This document shows positions 1 to 11,106 of a DNA stretch of 64,000 nucleotides, piece after piece (position 1 is the stretch's first letter; each line of letters begins with the position of its first letter). The stretch is from Strongyloides papillosus. Taxonomy: Eukaryota; Nematoda; Chromadorea; Rhabditida; Strongyloididae. A program made the position numbers and the translations under genes. The notes under the pieces are model-generated. The model was not told the origin of the DNA and did not search any database. It saw only the letters and a list, made by a program, of their open reading frames with translations. The stretch covers positions 434,001 to 498,000 of the forward strand of contig SRSI01000068.1 in the NCBI GenBank assembly GCA_005656395.1. The letters are read 5' to 3'.

Positions 1-1857
1 ACAGAAAGAGTAAATTTAAATGAAAGTGAAAGAAAATTGTTAATACAAAAATACGAGTGTAACGAAGGTTATTTTACACTGATTTCGGATTGTTCAGCAA
101 ATAGAATAACTTTGAATTGGCTTAAATTATGGGATAAATATGTTTTTGGGAAGACAGATTTTGTAGCACCTGAAAAACCAAGTTGGAATGAGAAAGGAAT
201 TTACGACGTTGATGAGACGGACAGTAATAAACCGAAAAAGAAAATGTTAGGACTATTTGGTCCCACCGGTTGTTGTAAAACAACATTAGCTAGAAATATT
301 GCCAAGTTGTGTGGTTATAATGTTATTTATATACCTATAAGTGATACTTTAACTGTTGAACAAGTGAAAAATAAAATAGAACGGGGTATCACAAATGTGT
401 CAATGAATTTTTACTTAAAACCAAGGGATGGTATGGAAACTGATGATTCAATTACAATTAAACCTAATTGTGTTATTATTGATGACATAGATTTCGCCAG
501 TACGGATCTTTTAGACTATTTAATGAAATTATCAAAAGAAAAAGGAAATAAATCACTGAAACGTCCTTTGATATTAATTGGTAATAATGTTTATTCTTCA
601 AATTTAAAAGAACTCAAATCAAATATCGCTGTAGTGAAAGTCTCCCCGATCTTTTCGAATATTTTATTGAAAAGATTAGTGGAAATTTGTACCATTGAAG
701 GTTTTACTATTAAAAAATATCAGTTAAATGAATTAATAGAGGAATGTTATTATGATATACGGAGATGTCTAAATAATTTGCAGTTGATGTTTGCTGGAAA
801 AGATTTACCAGATGAGTATAAAGCTCATAATGAAATATCTTCAGATTCATCAATTGTTAGTATCTGGGATCAAATATTTATTATAAATCGCCATTGGGAT
901 TCTCAGGGTAACATGTTACCGTTATCAAAAAGACTTGATAGAATACGAAATATGATAGATCGTTCGGAGTACGCTGATAGACTTGTGTTTGGTTTGTTTC
1001 AGAACATTGGTGTCATTAATAATGATACACCTAGTTTTAATAGGACAGTTTCTAGAATTTTTGAAGATGTTCAACTATTTTATGATATATCTATGAGGGA
1101 ACAATTGTATTCCTTGTTAAGGTACCGGTCTTCTATGGTTGCTAAGTTTCACTTGGTTTGTGCCTTCAAAAAACCACTTCGTTCCTCACGTCTGAAGTAT
1201 GATTTTACAGGACCAAATGATTATAGAGCAAAGCAAGAATACGTATCAATACTTCAGCATTTTAGAAGAATTAAGAGTTTCTTCGATTGGTCTAATATGA
1301 TGTTTTTCGACGATTTATTACCATATCTAATTTTCATATTATGCCCAAATGTAAAACTCATCAACATTAACTACTCTTCAGAGGACGATCGTGAGCGACT
1401 AAGGCAAGCAACTGGTTTCATGATGCAATTAAATATAAGTATAAAGGAAAACAAAAATAATCAAAATGTGTATAAAGGGTTAAATGATATAACAAATGGT
1501 AATTATTTCGAATCAACGAGATTTGAACCTGATATCACGAAAGTCTGTGTTTTGTTTTATGATTCTGTTCTAAAAACTAGGAATAGTGAATTCGAAAGGA
1601 AAATGTTGTGTTCACAAATTAGTATAAATAAGGAAATAAAAACATACAAGAAAATAGTGGGTGGTGATAATTCATTATCGAATAAAGAGATACCAAAATG
1701 TATGGCTCAAATACTTTCAATTTTGAAACCAAATGAGTTAGAAGAGAAAACGCTGTCTAAAAAACGAAAAGTAAATGATCCTAAAATTTTTTATGTATGG
1801 GATGAAGATTCGACAGAGATTGCTAATACTAAAACAATACGTTTATGTGATTTCTAA
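1..1857 (+). CDS. ctf-18: Ctf18-like alternative clamp loader subunit (5' partial)
   Basis: This is the AAA+ large subunit of the Ctf18-RFC complex, which loads or unloads PCNA and supports sister-chromatid cohesion in the nucleus. The frame is open from base 1 with no start codon, so the N-terminus lies outside the window. About 618 codons are visible, against roughly 975 residues in human CHTF18. A P-loop (GPTGCCKTT) lies near bases 259-285, a Walker B (VIIDDID) near 474-492, a sensor-1 Asn in LIGNN and a sensor-2-like Arg in DIRRCL. The downstream SIWDQIF and FEPDITKVC blocks match the CHTF18 C-terminal region. Oddities are a Cys in place of the last P-loop glycine and Asp instead of Glu in Walker B, so ATPase activity may be weak. 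The family call rests on the ordered motifs, and no intron is visible. Confidence 0.85.
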   Translation, partial: TERVNLNESERKLLIQKYECNEGYFTLISDCSANRITLNWLKLWDKYVFGKTDFVAPEKPSWNEKGIYDVDETDSNKPKKKMLGLFGPTGCCKTTLARNIAKLCGYNVIYIPISDTLTVEQVKNKIERGITNVSMNFYLKPRDGMETDDSITIKPNCVIIDDIDFASTDLLDYLMKLSKEKGNKSLKRPLILIGNNVYSSNLKELKSNIAVVKVSPIFSNILLKRLVEICTIEGFTIKKYQLNELIEECYYDIRRCLNNLQLMFAGKDLPDEYKAHNEISSDSSIVSIWDQIFIINRHWDSQGNMLPLSKRLDRIRNMIDRSEYADRLVFGLFQNIGVINNDTPSFNRTVSRIFEDVQLFYDISMREQLYSLLRYRSSMVAKFHLVCAFKKPLRSSRLKYDFTGPNDYRAKQEYVSILQHFRRIKSFFDWSNMMFFDDLLPYLIFILCPNVKLININYSSEDDRERLRQATGFMMQLNISIKENKNNQNVYKGLNDITNGNYFESTRFEPDITKVCVLFYDSVLKTRNSEFERKMLCSQISINKEIKTYKKIVGGDNSLSNKEIPKCMAQILSILKPNELEEKTLSKKRKVNDPKIFYVWDEDSTEIANTKTIRLCDF

Positions 1858-2285
1858 AATTTATCACATCAAATAAAGATGATGAAAATAGTATTTTTAT
1901 TTTTTTGTGTATAGTTGAATAAAATAACATGCAATTAAACACCAGTCAATTTATATTTTTTTATTATACTGGCTGTATAATTTTTTCGACACTAAAATTT
2001 GTATATTTCAATAAAATTAACTAATTTTTTATTTAATAGAGTAAATTAAGAATTTAATTAGAGTATTATGCAATCTAATAAAACATGATAGGAAAAGTTT
2101 CTTCAATAAACAATTTTCAAAAGTGTCAATAAAAAATTATTTTTATGATAGTTAAATTAAAAAAAATTCAAATTATTTAACATCATGTAATGATTTAAAT
2201 ATTAAATCAAATTAATAACGAAATTTCTAGTTATTTATAATCAAAAAAATATGTGAGTATAATTAATTGTCCTCTAATTTTAATT
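1858..2285. other. AT-rich intergenic spacer
   Basis: This stretch lies between two co-directional genes and presumably holds the Ctf18 3' end and the phosphatase promoter. I see no ORF, repeat or structured element in it. Confidence 0.5.
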
Positions 2286-3823
2286 ATGTCATTACATAAA
2301 CGTGGACATCCGAAATCTAATTTTCATTATAACCCAGAACAAAATAAGAATGAAAGTGGTATGAAAAAAATAAGTAATGTTAAGGGACTAGAGAATGACG
2401 AAAAATCTAAAGGCAAAAAGTTTAGTAAAACAGTAGTTTACGGTAATAAAATAGCGGATCCTAGGAAGGTAAATGAATCCTCTAATTTTGTCAAAATCAA
2501 GTCAAGTTCATGTAACATGAATATGAAATATGGGAGCTTAAATAATCTTCCAATCTCTAAAGGAAGGGTTATCACAATACATGACTCAGATAAAAATAAA
2601 GAAAAAAAAGAAAAGAATCAAGAGAATAAGAATTTTATGGTTGATTATGGAGTTCTAGAAGGTCCTGAGGCTGAGTTTAATGTATCACCTATCAAAGAAG
2701 ATAATATTAACTCTAAAAATGAAGAAACACCTGTTAATGAGAGACATACAGTGGAACAATACGATAAAAGGAAGGAGTTTTGTGAAAAATTGCTGTCTAT
2801 AAAAAGCTTGAAGTCACTCCTTATATGTCCTGCTTTCAAAGATGCCAAATATAAACCAAGTGATTATACTAAAAAGGCATGGTCTGAAAATCCTACCCTG
2901 AATCGCTATGATGATGTTTATTGTATTGGTAAGGACTTCACCCTTTTATTTTAATGTTTTTTTTCCTAGATAGTACAAGAGTACACTTGAGACGTAACCT
3001 TCTGGAAAGTACCAAAACTGTGGCAAATTTGAGTGGGAATACAAATAACAATCGCTCTGATATTGTAGGGAGAAGGAAGAATGATTATATTCATGCTAAT
3101 TATGTGAGGATTCCAAATTCTGATTATGTATATATTTGTACTCAGGGACCTCTTCCACATACAATTGAAGATTTTTTATTGATGTGTTGGCAGGAGGATA
3201 GTAAAGTTATTATAATGTTATGTGAATTGGAGGAGGATAATAGTGAGAAATGTAGTAAATATTGGCCTGATGTTAAAGCAACAATGACTTTTGGGAAGAT
3301 TCGTGTTTACAATGAAAGAGAAGATGCACGAAAGTATGAAGGAATTACAATAAGGACACTAAAAATTTACTTGGGTGATAGTACAAAAATAATGATACAA
3401 TATCATTTAAAAACTTGGCCTGACCATTTAGTTCCACCTTCATCAAATATCATTGTTACATTACTCCGGGAAGCTCAACTTATAAGTTCCAGAAATCCTA
3501 TTGTGGTTCACTGTAGTGCTGGAATCGGGAGAACGGGAACATTTATTGGAATCCACTATGCTAGTGAAAGATTTAAAAATCAAAGTAGCGGCGAAATAAT
3601 ACTACTAGATGTGATAAGAGAAATGAGAACTCAACGTCTCCATTCTGTTCAATCAACAATTCAGTTTGCCTACCTCAATATTTGCCTTCTAGAGTATTTT
3701 GCACTAGATAACATTATTGAGTATGATGGGAACGTTAAACAATTTATCTCCAAAAATATTGCATATATTCAGGAGTATGCTAGGCGATTACTTCTTAAAA
3801 AAAATAAAATTAATTTAAAATAA
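2286..3823 (+). CDS. Protein tyrosine phosphatase, classical non-receptor type
   Basis: A cytosolic cysteine phosphatase that removes phosphate from phosphotyrosine. Two exons, 2286-2928 and 2970-3823, give 498 aa. The 41 bp intron (GTAAGG...CCTAG) is confirmed because splicing restores the family motif RYDDVYCIDSTRVHL. The ATG at 2286 is chosen because the upstream in-frame codon is only GTG. Residues 1-160 are a basic, lysine-rich, low-complexity tail. The catalytic domain follows: NDYIHANYV phosphotyrosine loop, WPDHLVP general-acid loop, HCSAGIGRTG signature with nucleophile Cys about residue 396, and a C-terminal QSTIQF Q-loop. All catalytic residues are present, so it should be active. 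Nematodes have a large expansion of such enzymes, many expressed in sperm, so the specific orthologue is not assignable. Confidence 0.9.
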
Positions 3824-4567
3824 TATAATAATTGACAGGTATAAACTTGTAATTAATGTAAATCTAAAATTATTAACAATTTGACATGTATTATGACGGT
3901 CTATTTTATCGAAATTTAATAAACATATTAATGAAACTTATTTATTTACCTTGCTTTGAAAATTAAATTAGTATCAATTCAAACGATAATCTCAAATGAT
4001 ACAGCAGAATGATGACAATTTTGTATAAAAGAGAGAAAATTATAATATCTTCTCATTAATTGTAACTATTTTATTTTGTTGTTTTCTTATTATTGTATCA
4101 TTTCTGAATCAATTAAAAATAATTTCCCACTTTATTTTGTCAATTTTTTTACTATTACTAATAAGGAAGCCTTGAGTATATAGTATAAAACAATATCATG
4201 ATTAACAATCATGTAATGTAATGCTATTAAAAATCAAACAAAATTATATTGATGACTTTTATGAAAAAAATTGGATCTCATGATTGATGATAATGATATT
4301 TGAAATAATTTCGTTATAGAACAATGTATCTTATACTATTTTAAATTTCCAATCATTAATTAAACATCGTTATGCAAATTGTGCGTTTTTTATTTTTAAA
4401 TAATAAATTCAAGTTCCACTAATTTATTCTTTAATTTTTAGTGAAATTTTATCTATTTAAGTAGACAATAATATTCAAACTATTTAAATATATATATTTA
4501 CATCTGCATGCCAATTAAATAAAAATTTTCTGTAATCATATGTTCTTCGTAAATTATCATATATTTA
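3824..4567. other. AT-rich intergenic spacer
   Basis: I see only simple A/T-rich sequence between the phosphatase and RCC1, with no coding or structured signal. Confidence 0.5.
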
Positions 4568-5887
4568 ATGATGACTTCAGATTTTTGTCCTGAAACCCAA
4601 GAAAATATTGTATTAACGTGTGGGAGTGGAGAACAAATAGGTCATGGTTCCCGTTTAACAACGAGGAAACCTCGGAAAATTGAGGAAATTTTTAGTGGAA
4701 ATATAATTGATATTGCTGCAGGTGGTGTACATTCTGTAATATTAACAAGTAATGGTGATGTCTATAGTTGTGGCATCAACGAGCATGGTACAATTCCCAT
4801 TAATGATTCGTTTGAAGAAAATTCTGACTCCATTGATGTTTTTACGAAAATTAATTTTGATGGAAAAATTAAGGAGTATGGAAAGGTGTGTTTAATATTT
4901 TTTCTTAGTAAAATATATTTCAATAATTTTTAGATAATAAGCATTGTTGCTGGAGCATCGTTCACTGCTTCACTAACAGATCAAGGAAGTGTATTACTAT
5001 GGGGAGATTTTCGTGACGGTGGAGGTGAAATGGATAATCATAAAATATTTGAGAAACTCCGTAATAAAGTCAATATAATAGTGGATTCTAGTAAAGGATA
5101 CAAAATCGTAAAAATTGTTGCCGGTGAGAATCATTTAGTTTGCCTTTCAAGTAAAGGTAAACTATTTACTTTTGGTGATTTATCTAAAGGACAACTAGGT
5201 AGAGTTAGTGGAAGATATCCTAGTAGAGAAGGAGCTTTTTACAGAGATACATCTGGAAATAATATTAAAGTACCAAATATTCTCATTAAAGGAAAAGATG
5301 TTCGATTTGAAAATATTTTTGCTGGTGGATTTTGGTCAATGGCTATTTCAAAAGATGGAGATGTATATGTTTGTGGATTAAATAATTTTGATCAACTTGG
5401 TTTTCCAGCATCAACAGAAAAAGATGCTGATAATAGAATTATGACTTTTAAGAAATCACCTATTTTTGTGAGGAAAGGCCGTAAAATAACACATGTATGT
5501 GGAGCACAACATCTTGTTGTGAGATATGATAATGGTGAAGTATTTTCTATTGGAAAAAATATTGATAATGCGCTTGGAATAGGATCATGGGAAGGTAAAA
5601 GTGATGAAATAAATTGGAAATCAAATAAATTGAATAAAATTAAGTTTGAAAAAAAGATTATTGGTGTTACTGCAGCATATGGATCTTCTATTGCGTGGGA
5701 TGTTGAAGGGAATGCTTGGTCGTGGGGATCTGATACATCCGGTCAACTAGGACTTGGTATAACTGATGACGATGATAAAATGGTCCCAAGGCCGAAGAAA
5801 ATTTTATCTAAACATTTAGATGGGAAAAGAATATTAAAAGTTTCGATTGCTGACAATCATTCTATCTTCCTTGCTACAAATATTTGA
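4568..5887 (+). CDS. ran-3: RCC1-like Ran guanine nucleotide exchange factor
   Basis: RCC1 is the chromatin-bound exchange factor that charges Ran with GTP, setting the gradient for nuclear transport and spindle assembly. Exons 4568-4885 and 4934-5887 give 423 aa, close to human RCC1 (421 aa). The intron is 48 bp, phase 0, and an internal TTCTTAG is an alternative acceptor 24 bases upstream. The seven-bladed propeller repeats are clear: LTCGSGEQIGHG, the blade spanning the splice (IVAGASFTASLTDQG...WGDFRD), CGLNNFDQLG, and WSWGSDTSGQLGLG near the C-terminus. The FRD motif in blade 3 is typical of true RCC1 rather than of generic RCC1-repeat proteins. The protein begins directly with the first blade and lacks the basic N-terminal tail that binds chromatin in vertebrates, unless an upstream exon was missed. 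Confidence 0.85.
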
Positions 5888-6875
5888 AGAAATTTTATTA
5901 TATAACTCTTGTAATATTTAGAGACCTGATATAGGTATAATTGTGTAAATTATTTGTATATATATAGTAACAACTAACTACTTTCGTGATATAAACATTT
6001 CAATGACCATCAATTAATATTAAGGGATATTTTTTTTACCAACTTTTAAAAATAATAATACTTATTTTACGTAATAATTAATATAATCTAATAATAACAA
6101 GTTAAATTTAATAAGATATTCTTATAAGGAGTTAAACATATGATTCACACTAATTTGCTATGAAAACGCAAGCATTAATTATATTATTTCGATTACCTCA
6201 TCTTCATAAAAAATTTTCTTAAAAAATTAATAAAGTTATAGGTAAAATTTTATCTCCTATATTAAATAACCTTTTTATAGAAGTCTTAATGTACTTTTTA
6301 AAATTCGGAAAAATACCGAACAACATTTAAAGATGTGTTAACTTTGTTTAGATGCATGAAATTCATATTAATTTTAGACCCCATAAACGATATAACATAG
6401 ATAAAAATTTCTATAACAAGACAAGTAGATTTTTTTTAATTTATAAAAATTTCAGTAAAGTGTAATTTATTCGTAAAGTGTTAAAAGATCTTTTAAAATT
6501 TATATATTGATATAAAATGAAATTATTTCATATTCCAATACATTAAACTGTGATTTAATGTAATTTAGAAAATAATAAATTTTTTATAAGCTATTTTTTA
6601 TAACATATTAGAAAATATGCATTATTGTTAAAGGTATAAATTTACTCGGTATATATTTTAATTTCTAACACGCATTTGAATAAATTATTAGATAACAAGA
6701 TGAAAAAAAATTATAAAGAGAAATAATTTAAAGAAAGTACAGGATATGTTTTCAAGTTAAGTTTATAAACAAATATCATTTTCCTGTGTTTTATGTTATC
6801 ATAGTATTTGTATGATATATAAATTTAGTAATTTTATTATTAGCATTATTTTTACAAGATTTTTAGATATTAATT
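5888..6875. other. AT-rich intergenic spacer upstream of chemoreceptor cluster
   Basis: About 1 kb of A/T-rich sequence separates RCC1 from the first chemoreceptor. I see no ORF with coding character and no repeat. Confidence 0.5.
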
Positions 6876-7952
6876 ATGGATATTTTAAAACCTACTGAAT
6901 TTGATTTAATACCAATTAAAATTCCAATTGCCCAAAATGTTGTCAACTTCTTTACTATATTCTTTATAATATTGTTTATAAGACATTTAATTTTGTCAAC
7001 CCACTATCACGTAAACATCAAGATACTTTTCTCTTTTATGGTTTTTTATGATTCCTTAATGATGGTAGTGGAATTGCTGATATTTTGTGGACTACTTGAA
7101 GGCTATTTTAAACATGAAACTTACTTTGGATCAGTTATTCCTTGTAAGGTATTTTTATGTTTAGAAAAGTTTTCAGCAATGGGTTCTATTTCGATATTTT
7201 ATATCATTACTGCCGAAAGAATTATTGCAAGTGTAAGATACAAAACATATGAAAAAGAAAAACACAAATTAATATATATTCTCGTTTGTTTATATCAAAT
7301 TATAATAATATCATTAGTTGTTTATTTTTCATTGCTGGAAGATGAAAGAAATCAAGGTAGAAATAGTTTCTTAATACCTTGCTTAAGATCATATTTTAAT
7401 CACACCTTTATGCGTTTTCCAGTTATAGTTCTTCTTATTGGGGCAATTATTAATGCAGTACTTTTTTGTTTTCTGATATACTATAATAATAATTTATACA
7501 AGAAATCAAATACAAAATTCTGTAAAAACATCCTTTCAAATAAATTTCAATTATCTGAAAATTTACAATTTTCTAAAGCATTATTACCATGCATTATTAC
7601 ATATTTGTTTGCTGGAGTTATTTTAGGCGTACTTTACTTTCATTTATATGCCATGAGAACAAATATTGTTGTATCAACTCAAGAACAAATCATATATGAG
7701 CTAGAAGTCAACCAACTTAGTGATTTTGTTTTTGCAGTAGCATACTTAATAATATACTTCATAACAAATATAAAATTAATTAGATTGAAAAGATTTATGT
7801 CCATAAAAAATAACAAAGTTTTGCCAGTAGCTAGAAAGCGTAGTTATTCTATTTCCACCAATATGAAGAAATATAATAAAAGTGTAAATGATATTTATTT
7901 TGAACAATTTAATAAACAATTGGAAGCCAAAAGAATAAGTAAAAAGAAATAA
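6876..7952 (+). CDS. 7TM chemoreceptor, Sra/Sre superfamily-like (copy 1)
   Basis: An intronless 358-residue serpentine receptor with seven hydrophobic segments (roughly residues 18-41, 48-70, 95-115, 130-150, 175-200, 235-255 and 285-305). The motif ITAERIIASVRYKTYEKE at the TM3/second-loop boundary resembles the ER-x-x-A-x-x-x-x-x-YE signature of the nematode Sra/Srab/Sre superfamily. A GPCR of this kind would sit in the ciliary membrane of chemosensory neurons and signal through G proteins. The C-terminal tail is basic and ends in a YFEQFNKQ-like motif shared with the two downstream paralogues. It is clearly more diverged than those two are from each other, so it is the older member of the tandem set. 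The exact subfamily is uncertain. Confidence 0.85.
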   Translation: MDILKPTEFDLIPIKIPIAQNVVNFFTIFFIILFIRHLILSTHYHVNIKILFSFMVFYDSLMMVVELLIFCGLLEGYFKHETYFGSVIPCKVFLCLEKFSAMGSISIFYIITAERIIASVRYKTYEKEKHKLIYILVCLYQIIIISLVVYFSLLEDERNQGRNSFLIPCLRSYFNHTFMRFPVIVLLIGAIINAVLFCFLIYYNNNLYKKSNTKFCKNILSNKFQLSENLQFSKALLPCIITYLFAGVILGVLYFHLYAMRTNIVVSTQEQIIYELEVNQLSDFVFAVAYLIIYFITNIKLIRLKRFMSIKNNKVLPVARKRSYSISTNMKKYNKSVNDIYFEQFNKQLEAKRISKKK

Positions 7953-9295
7953 AATTGTACTGTACTGTTTAAAATTATATGTAATTGTATTTTTTTGTAA
8001 TAAAATTTTATATAATTACTATGCTCTTTTTATCAGTTTTAATTAGTGTTTATTTATTTTCAAACAAACATGTTAATGAAGATTCAAAAATTGAATTAAT
8101 TGTGACAATTTCATAAAAAAGTCATTTGATTTATGATAAATTAAACGTACCTTAATATATTATTTTTATTAAAATTATGTTTTTTAAAAATAAAAGCTTT
8201 AAAGGAAATTGCAAATCTGTAAAAATATTATGAACTTGATTTTTGAAATTATTATTTTTGTGTACCTGATAATTAAAATAATAATTTTAATGTAAACAAA
8301 AGTATAAGAATAATTCAATGAAAAATAATTTTTTATAATAATCTTATCCTTCCTTCCATATAAATATTTGAGCTTTGATAAAATAGATTATATATATATT
8401 ATAAAAGACTAAAAAATACGAAAAAAGATTGAAAAATTTTTGCACTATGCGCTTCAAAATATAAAGATTATAAATATTATGTGTTTTTAAATTTTTATAA
8501 AATTACTGAGAAATAATAAATAAATAAAATAAGAAATTTAATTAGTAAATCAGTAGTATTTTTATTCATTGGAAAATATGATAGAGCTAAAATTTTATTA
8601 CAAAATATAACTGGCATATATTCTAAAAAGATATAACAATATAAGCTTTTATACTTAGAACATTTACCGATTGCTCGAAATGTGAATCTTCCCCTATGAG
8701 TCTTGTGTTCAGCGTTCGATATGGTTTACTGTTATCTAAAGAAAACAATAAATGTTAGAAAATGCTGACGTAATTTAATGAATAAATTTGATATCCTTTT
8801 TCTTGCATACTTTACACTTTTTTTTCAACTGAAACTGACTCATTAAATAAGAAATAATTTATATAGTGTTTATGCAATTATACTTTAAAAATGGCAATTA
8901 AAAGTAATGTTTGTTATATACAGTCATTAAAATGAGATTACAAAGAAAAAAAAGCATAATTTTACTTTTAATAAAAACTTAATTGCTTGCAATAATATGC
9001 AAAATTTATTTTTCAAATAACTAATTAATTTTATAATTTCATTTATCACGTTTCAATATAGTAGAGGCTACAGTACTTTTGTCTTCTTTTCCGTTAGCAC
9101 AATGTTTAAATGATAGTATATTTTATATACATTAGGTGTTCCAATAAAAATGCTTTTTCACACCGTTGATGACGATTATTCCTAAGAAACATGAAATATC
9201 ACACGTAAATTTTTAACTACATCACAAAATACATAATATAACATTTCTATAAAATATTAAAATTTTATTAATTATTTTTATTTACTCAACTTATT
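7953..9295. other. Intergenic spacer between chemoreceptor copies 1 and 2
   Basis: Mostly A/T-rich. At about 8660-8735 there is a short GC-richer patch with a 6 bp inverted repeat (ACATTT...AAATGT). The last ~165 bases (from about 9130) are the duplicated promoter region shared with copy 3. Confidence 0.5.
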
Positions 9296-10333
9296 ATGAA
9301 TTCAATAGATTTTACATTAATACCTATTAAAGTTCCTATTGTTGAGATTTGTGGCAATGTCTTAGCATTAATATTTTTAATTTTATTTTTCAAACATTTA
9401 ATTTTTCAAAAACACTATCATTTAAATATAAGAATATTTATGATTGGTTTGTTAATTTACTCTGTATTCATAATAATTGCAAGATTTTTGATTTTTTTGG
9501 GATTAATGGAGGGTAAATTTTTTTTATCAACAAATCTTGGATCAGAAAAGTATTGTTTGGTATCTTTTTTTACTCTTAGAATTGGTAGTCTCGGTTATAA
9601 CTCTATTTTTTATATCATTACTGCTGAAAGAATAATTGCAAGTGTTAGATATAAAACTTATGAAAATGAGAAGAGTGCGATCTTATGCATTGGTGTTCTT
9701 TTGGTACAATTTTTAGGTATATTTATGACAATTTTTGTTTCGGTAGATAGAACTCCGGAAAGTCAAAATAATCAGTTGTTAATACCTTGTTTAGTGCAAA
9801 AAATTACTGGTAAGACATTATCCGTTCTAACAACTACATTCTATATATTGAACATCTTATGTTTTCTTGCATACATTATACTAATAATTGTTAACAACAG
9901 GTTATATAAATGGTCCAGTTCTAATTCTTTAGGTAACATTCTTTCCATGAAATACCAAATATTAGAAAATTTGCAATTTTTAAATGCATTTTTACCGTGT
10001 ATTATAACTTATTTAATTGCATCAATTGCTACTTCAATAATTGTTCTCTACTATTGGAGTCTACTTGAAAAACAAAATAGGTCCAGAGAAGATATTTTTT
10101 ATGGAATTGAAATAATACAACTGTCAGATATTGTTTCTACAATTTCATTTATTATTATACCATTGATAACAAATTATAAATTAGACAATCTTGTGAGGTT
10201 TTCACGTAAAAAGGGGAATAAAATTTCACCTTCAAAAACAAAATCTACAGAAAATATGAACGTTAATGGAAAATTAACTAAACTTAATGAAAATGAAGTT
10301 TATTTTGAACAATTTAAGAAACAATGGAATTAA
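9296..10333 (+). CDS. 7TM chemoreceptor, Sra/Sre superfamily-like (copy 2)
   Basis: An intronless 345-residue seven-transmembrane receptor and a very close paralogue of the gene at 11107. It starts MNSIDFTLIPIKVPI and carries the same ITAERIIASVRYKTYENE motif after TM3. The C-terminal YFEQFKKQWN is shared with copy 3 apart from one residue. The two copies have the same length, and about 165 bases upstream and about 250 bases downstream are also similar, showing that the gene was duplicated with its regulatory DNA. Predicted role: chemosensory GPCR. Both ends and the frame are intact, so nothing suggests a pseudogene. Confidence 0.87.
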   Translation: MNSIDFTLIPIKVPIVEICGNVLALIFLILFFKHLIFQKHYHLNIRIFMIGLLIYSVFIIIARFLIFLGLMEGKFFLSTNLGSEKYCLVSFFTLRIGSLGYNSIFYIITAERIIASVRYKTYENEKSAILCIGVLLVQFLGIFMTIFVSVDRTPESQNNQLLIPCLVQKITGKTLSVLTTTFYILNILCFLAYIILIIVNNRLYKWSSSNSLGNILSMKYQILENLQFLNAFLPCIITYLIASIATSIIVLYYWSLLEKQNRSREDIFYGIEIIQLSDIVSTISFIIIPLITNYKLDNLVRFSRKKGNKISPSKTKSTENMNVNGKLTKLNENEVYFEQFKKQWN

Positions 10334-11106
10334 GAAAGCGATGAAAAGTTTTAATCTTTTAGCTTCATTTAGTAATTAAATCTATTTAAGCATAATTTCT
10401 AATTATTCGTATTATAACAGTTTTACTTTAACTTTACAATAAATTACTTATAAATAAATTTATATTAATAATTGTTATTTCAATTGCCTATGAAAACACA
10501 ACAATTCAAAAATATTCGAAAAATTTATAAACTCTTAATCACTTGCATAACTATTTTTACTTTCACAATAAATCTCTGATTTGTACATTTATTCCATTTT
10601 TTACCAATATTTATTTAAATTAGTTATAGACTTACCTTCGGCAGGTTCGGCTAATCCGCAAAACATATTTATAGTAAAAAAAATTTATCTTTGCCGAAGA
10701 TCTTTTTAAATTTAACCGATTTTAATAAATTGTAAATAGCTAAAAGATTTTTTTTTCTAACTTGAAAGGAAGAAGAGATTAGTCAAGTTATGAATCAAAA
10801 AGTGGCGACCATTTTTTTTGTAAAAAGATAAACATCATTTTTAATACGATTATTTGATATATTAAATCCTTTTATAAGAATATGCTCTGCTAAACTGCTG
10901 AAGACAAGTCTACGGCTGGTTATTATAAATTTATCTTTTGCAACGTGTGTTCTAATAAAAGCATTTTCTCACACCTTCGGAGGTAATTGTTTTAAAATAA
11001 ATGATAATATCGCGTATAAACATTTAACTACATCACAAAATACATAATATAACATTTCTATAAAATATTAAAATTTTATTAATTATTTTTATTTACTCAA
11101 CTTATT
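10334..11106. other. Intergenic spacer between chemoreceptor copies 2 and 3
   Basis: Positions 10334 to about 10595 are the duplicated 3' flank, and about 10940-11106 is the duplicated promoter. Between them is an 8 bp perfect inverted repeat, CTTCGGCA (10636-10643) with TGCCGAAG (10692-10699), in a locally GC-richer patch. Confidence 0.5.

Noticed and set aside
2253..2285. Longer N-terminus of the tyrosine phosphatase
   Set aside because: The extension begins with GTG, not ATG, and reads hydrophobic AT-rich sequence; the ATG at 2286 is preferred.
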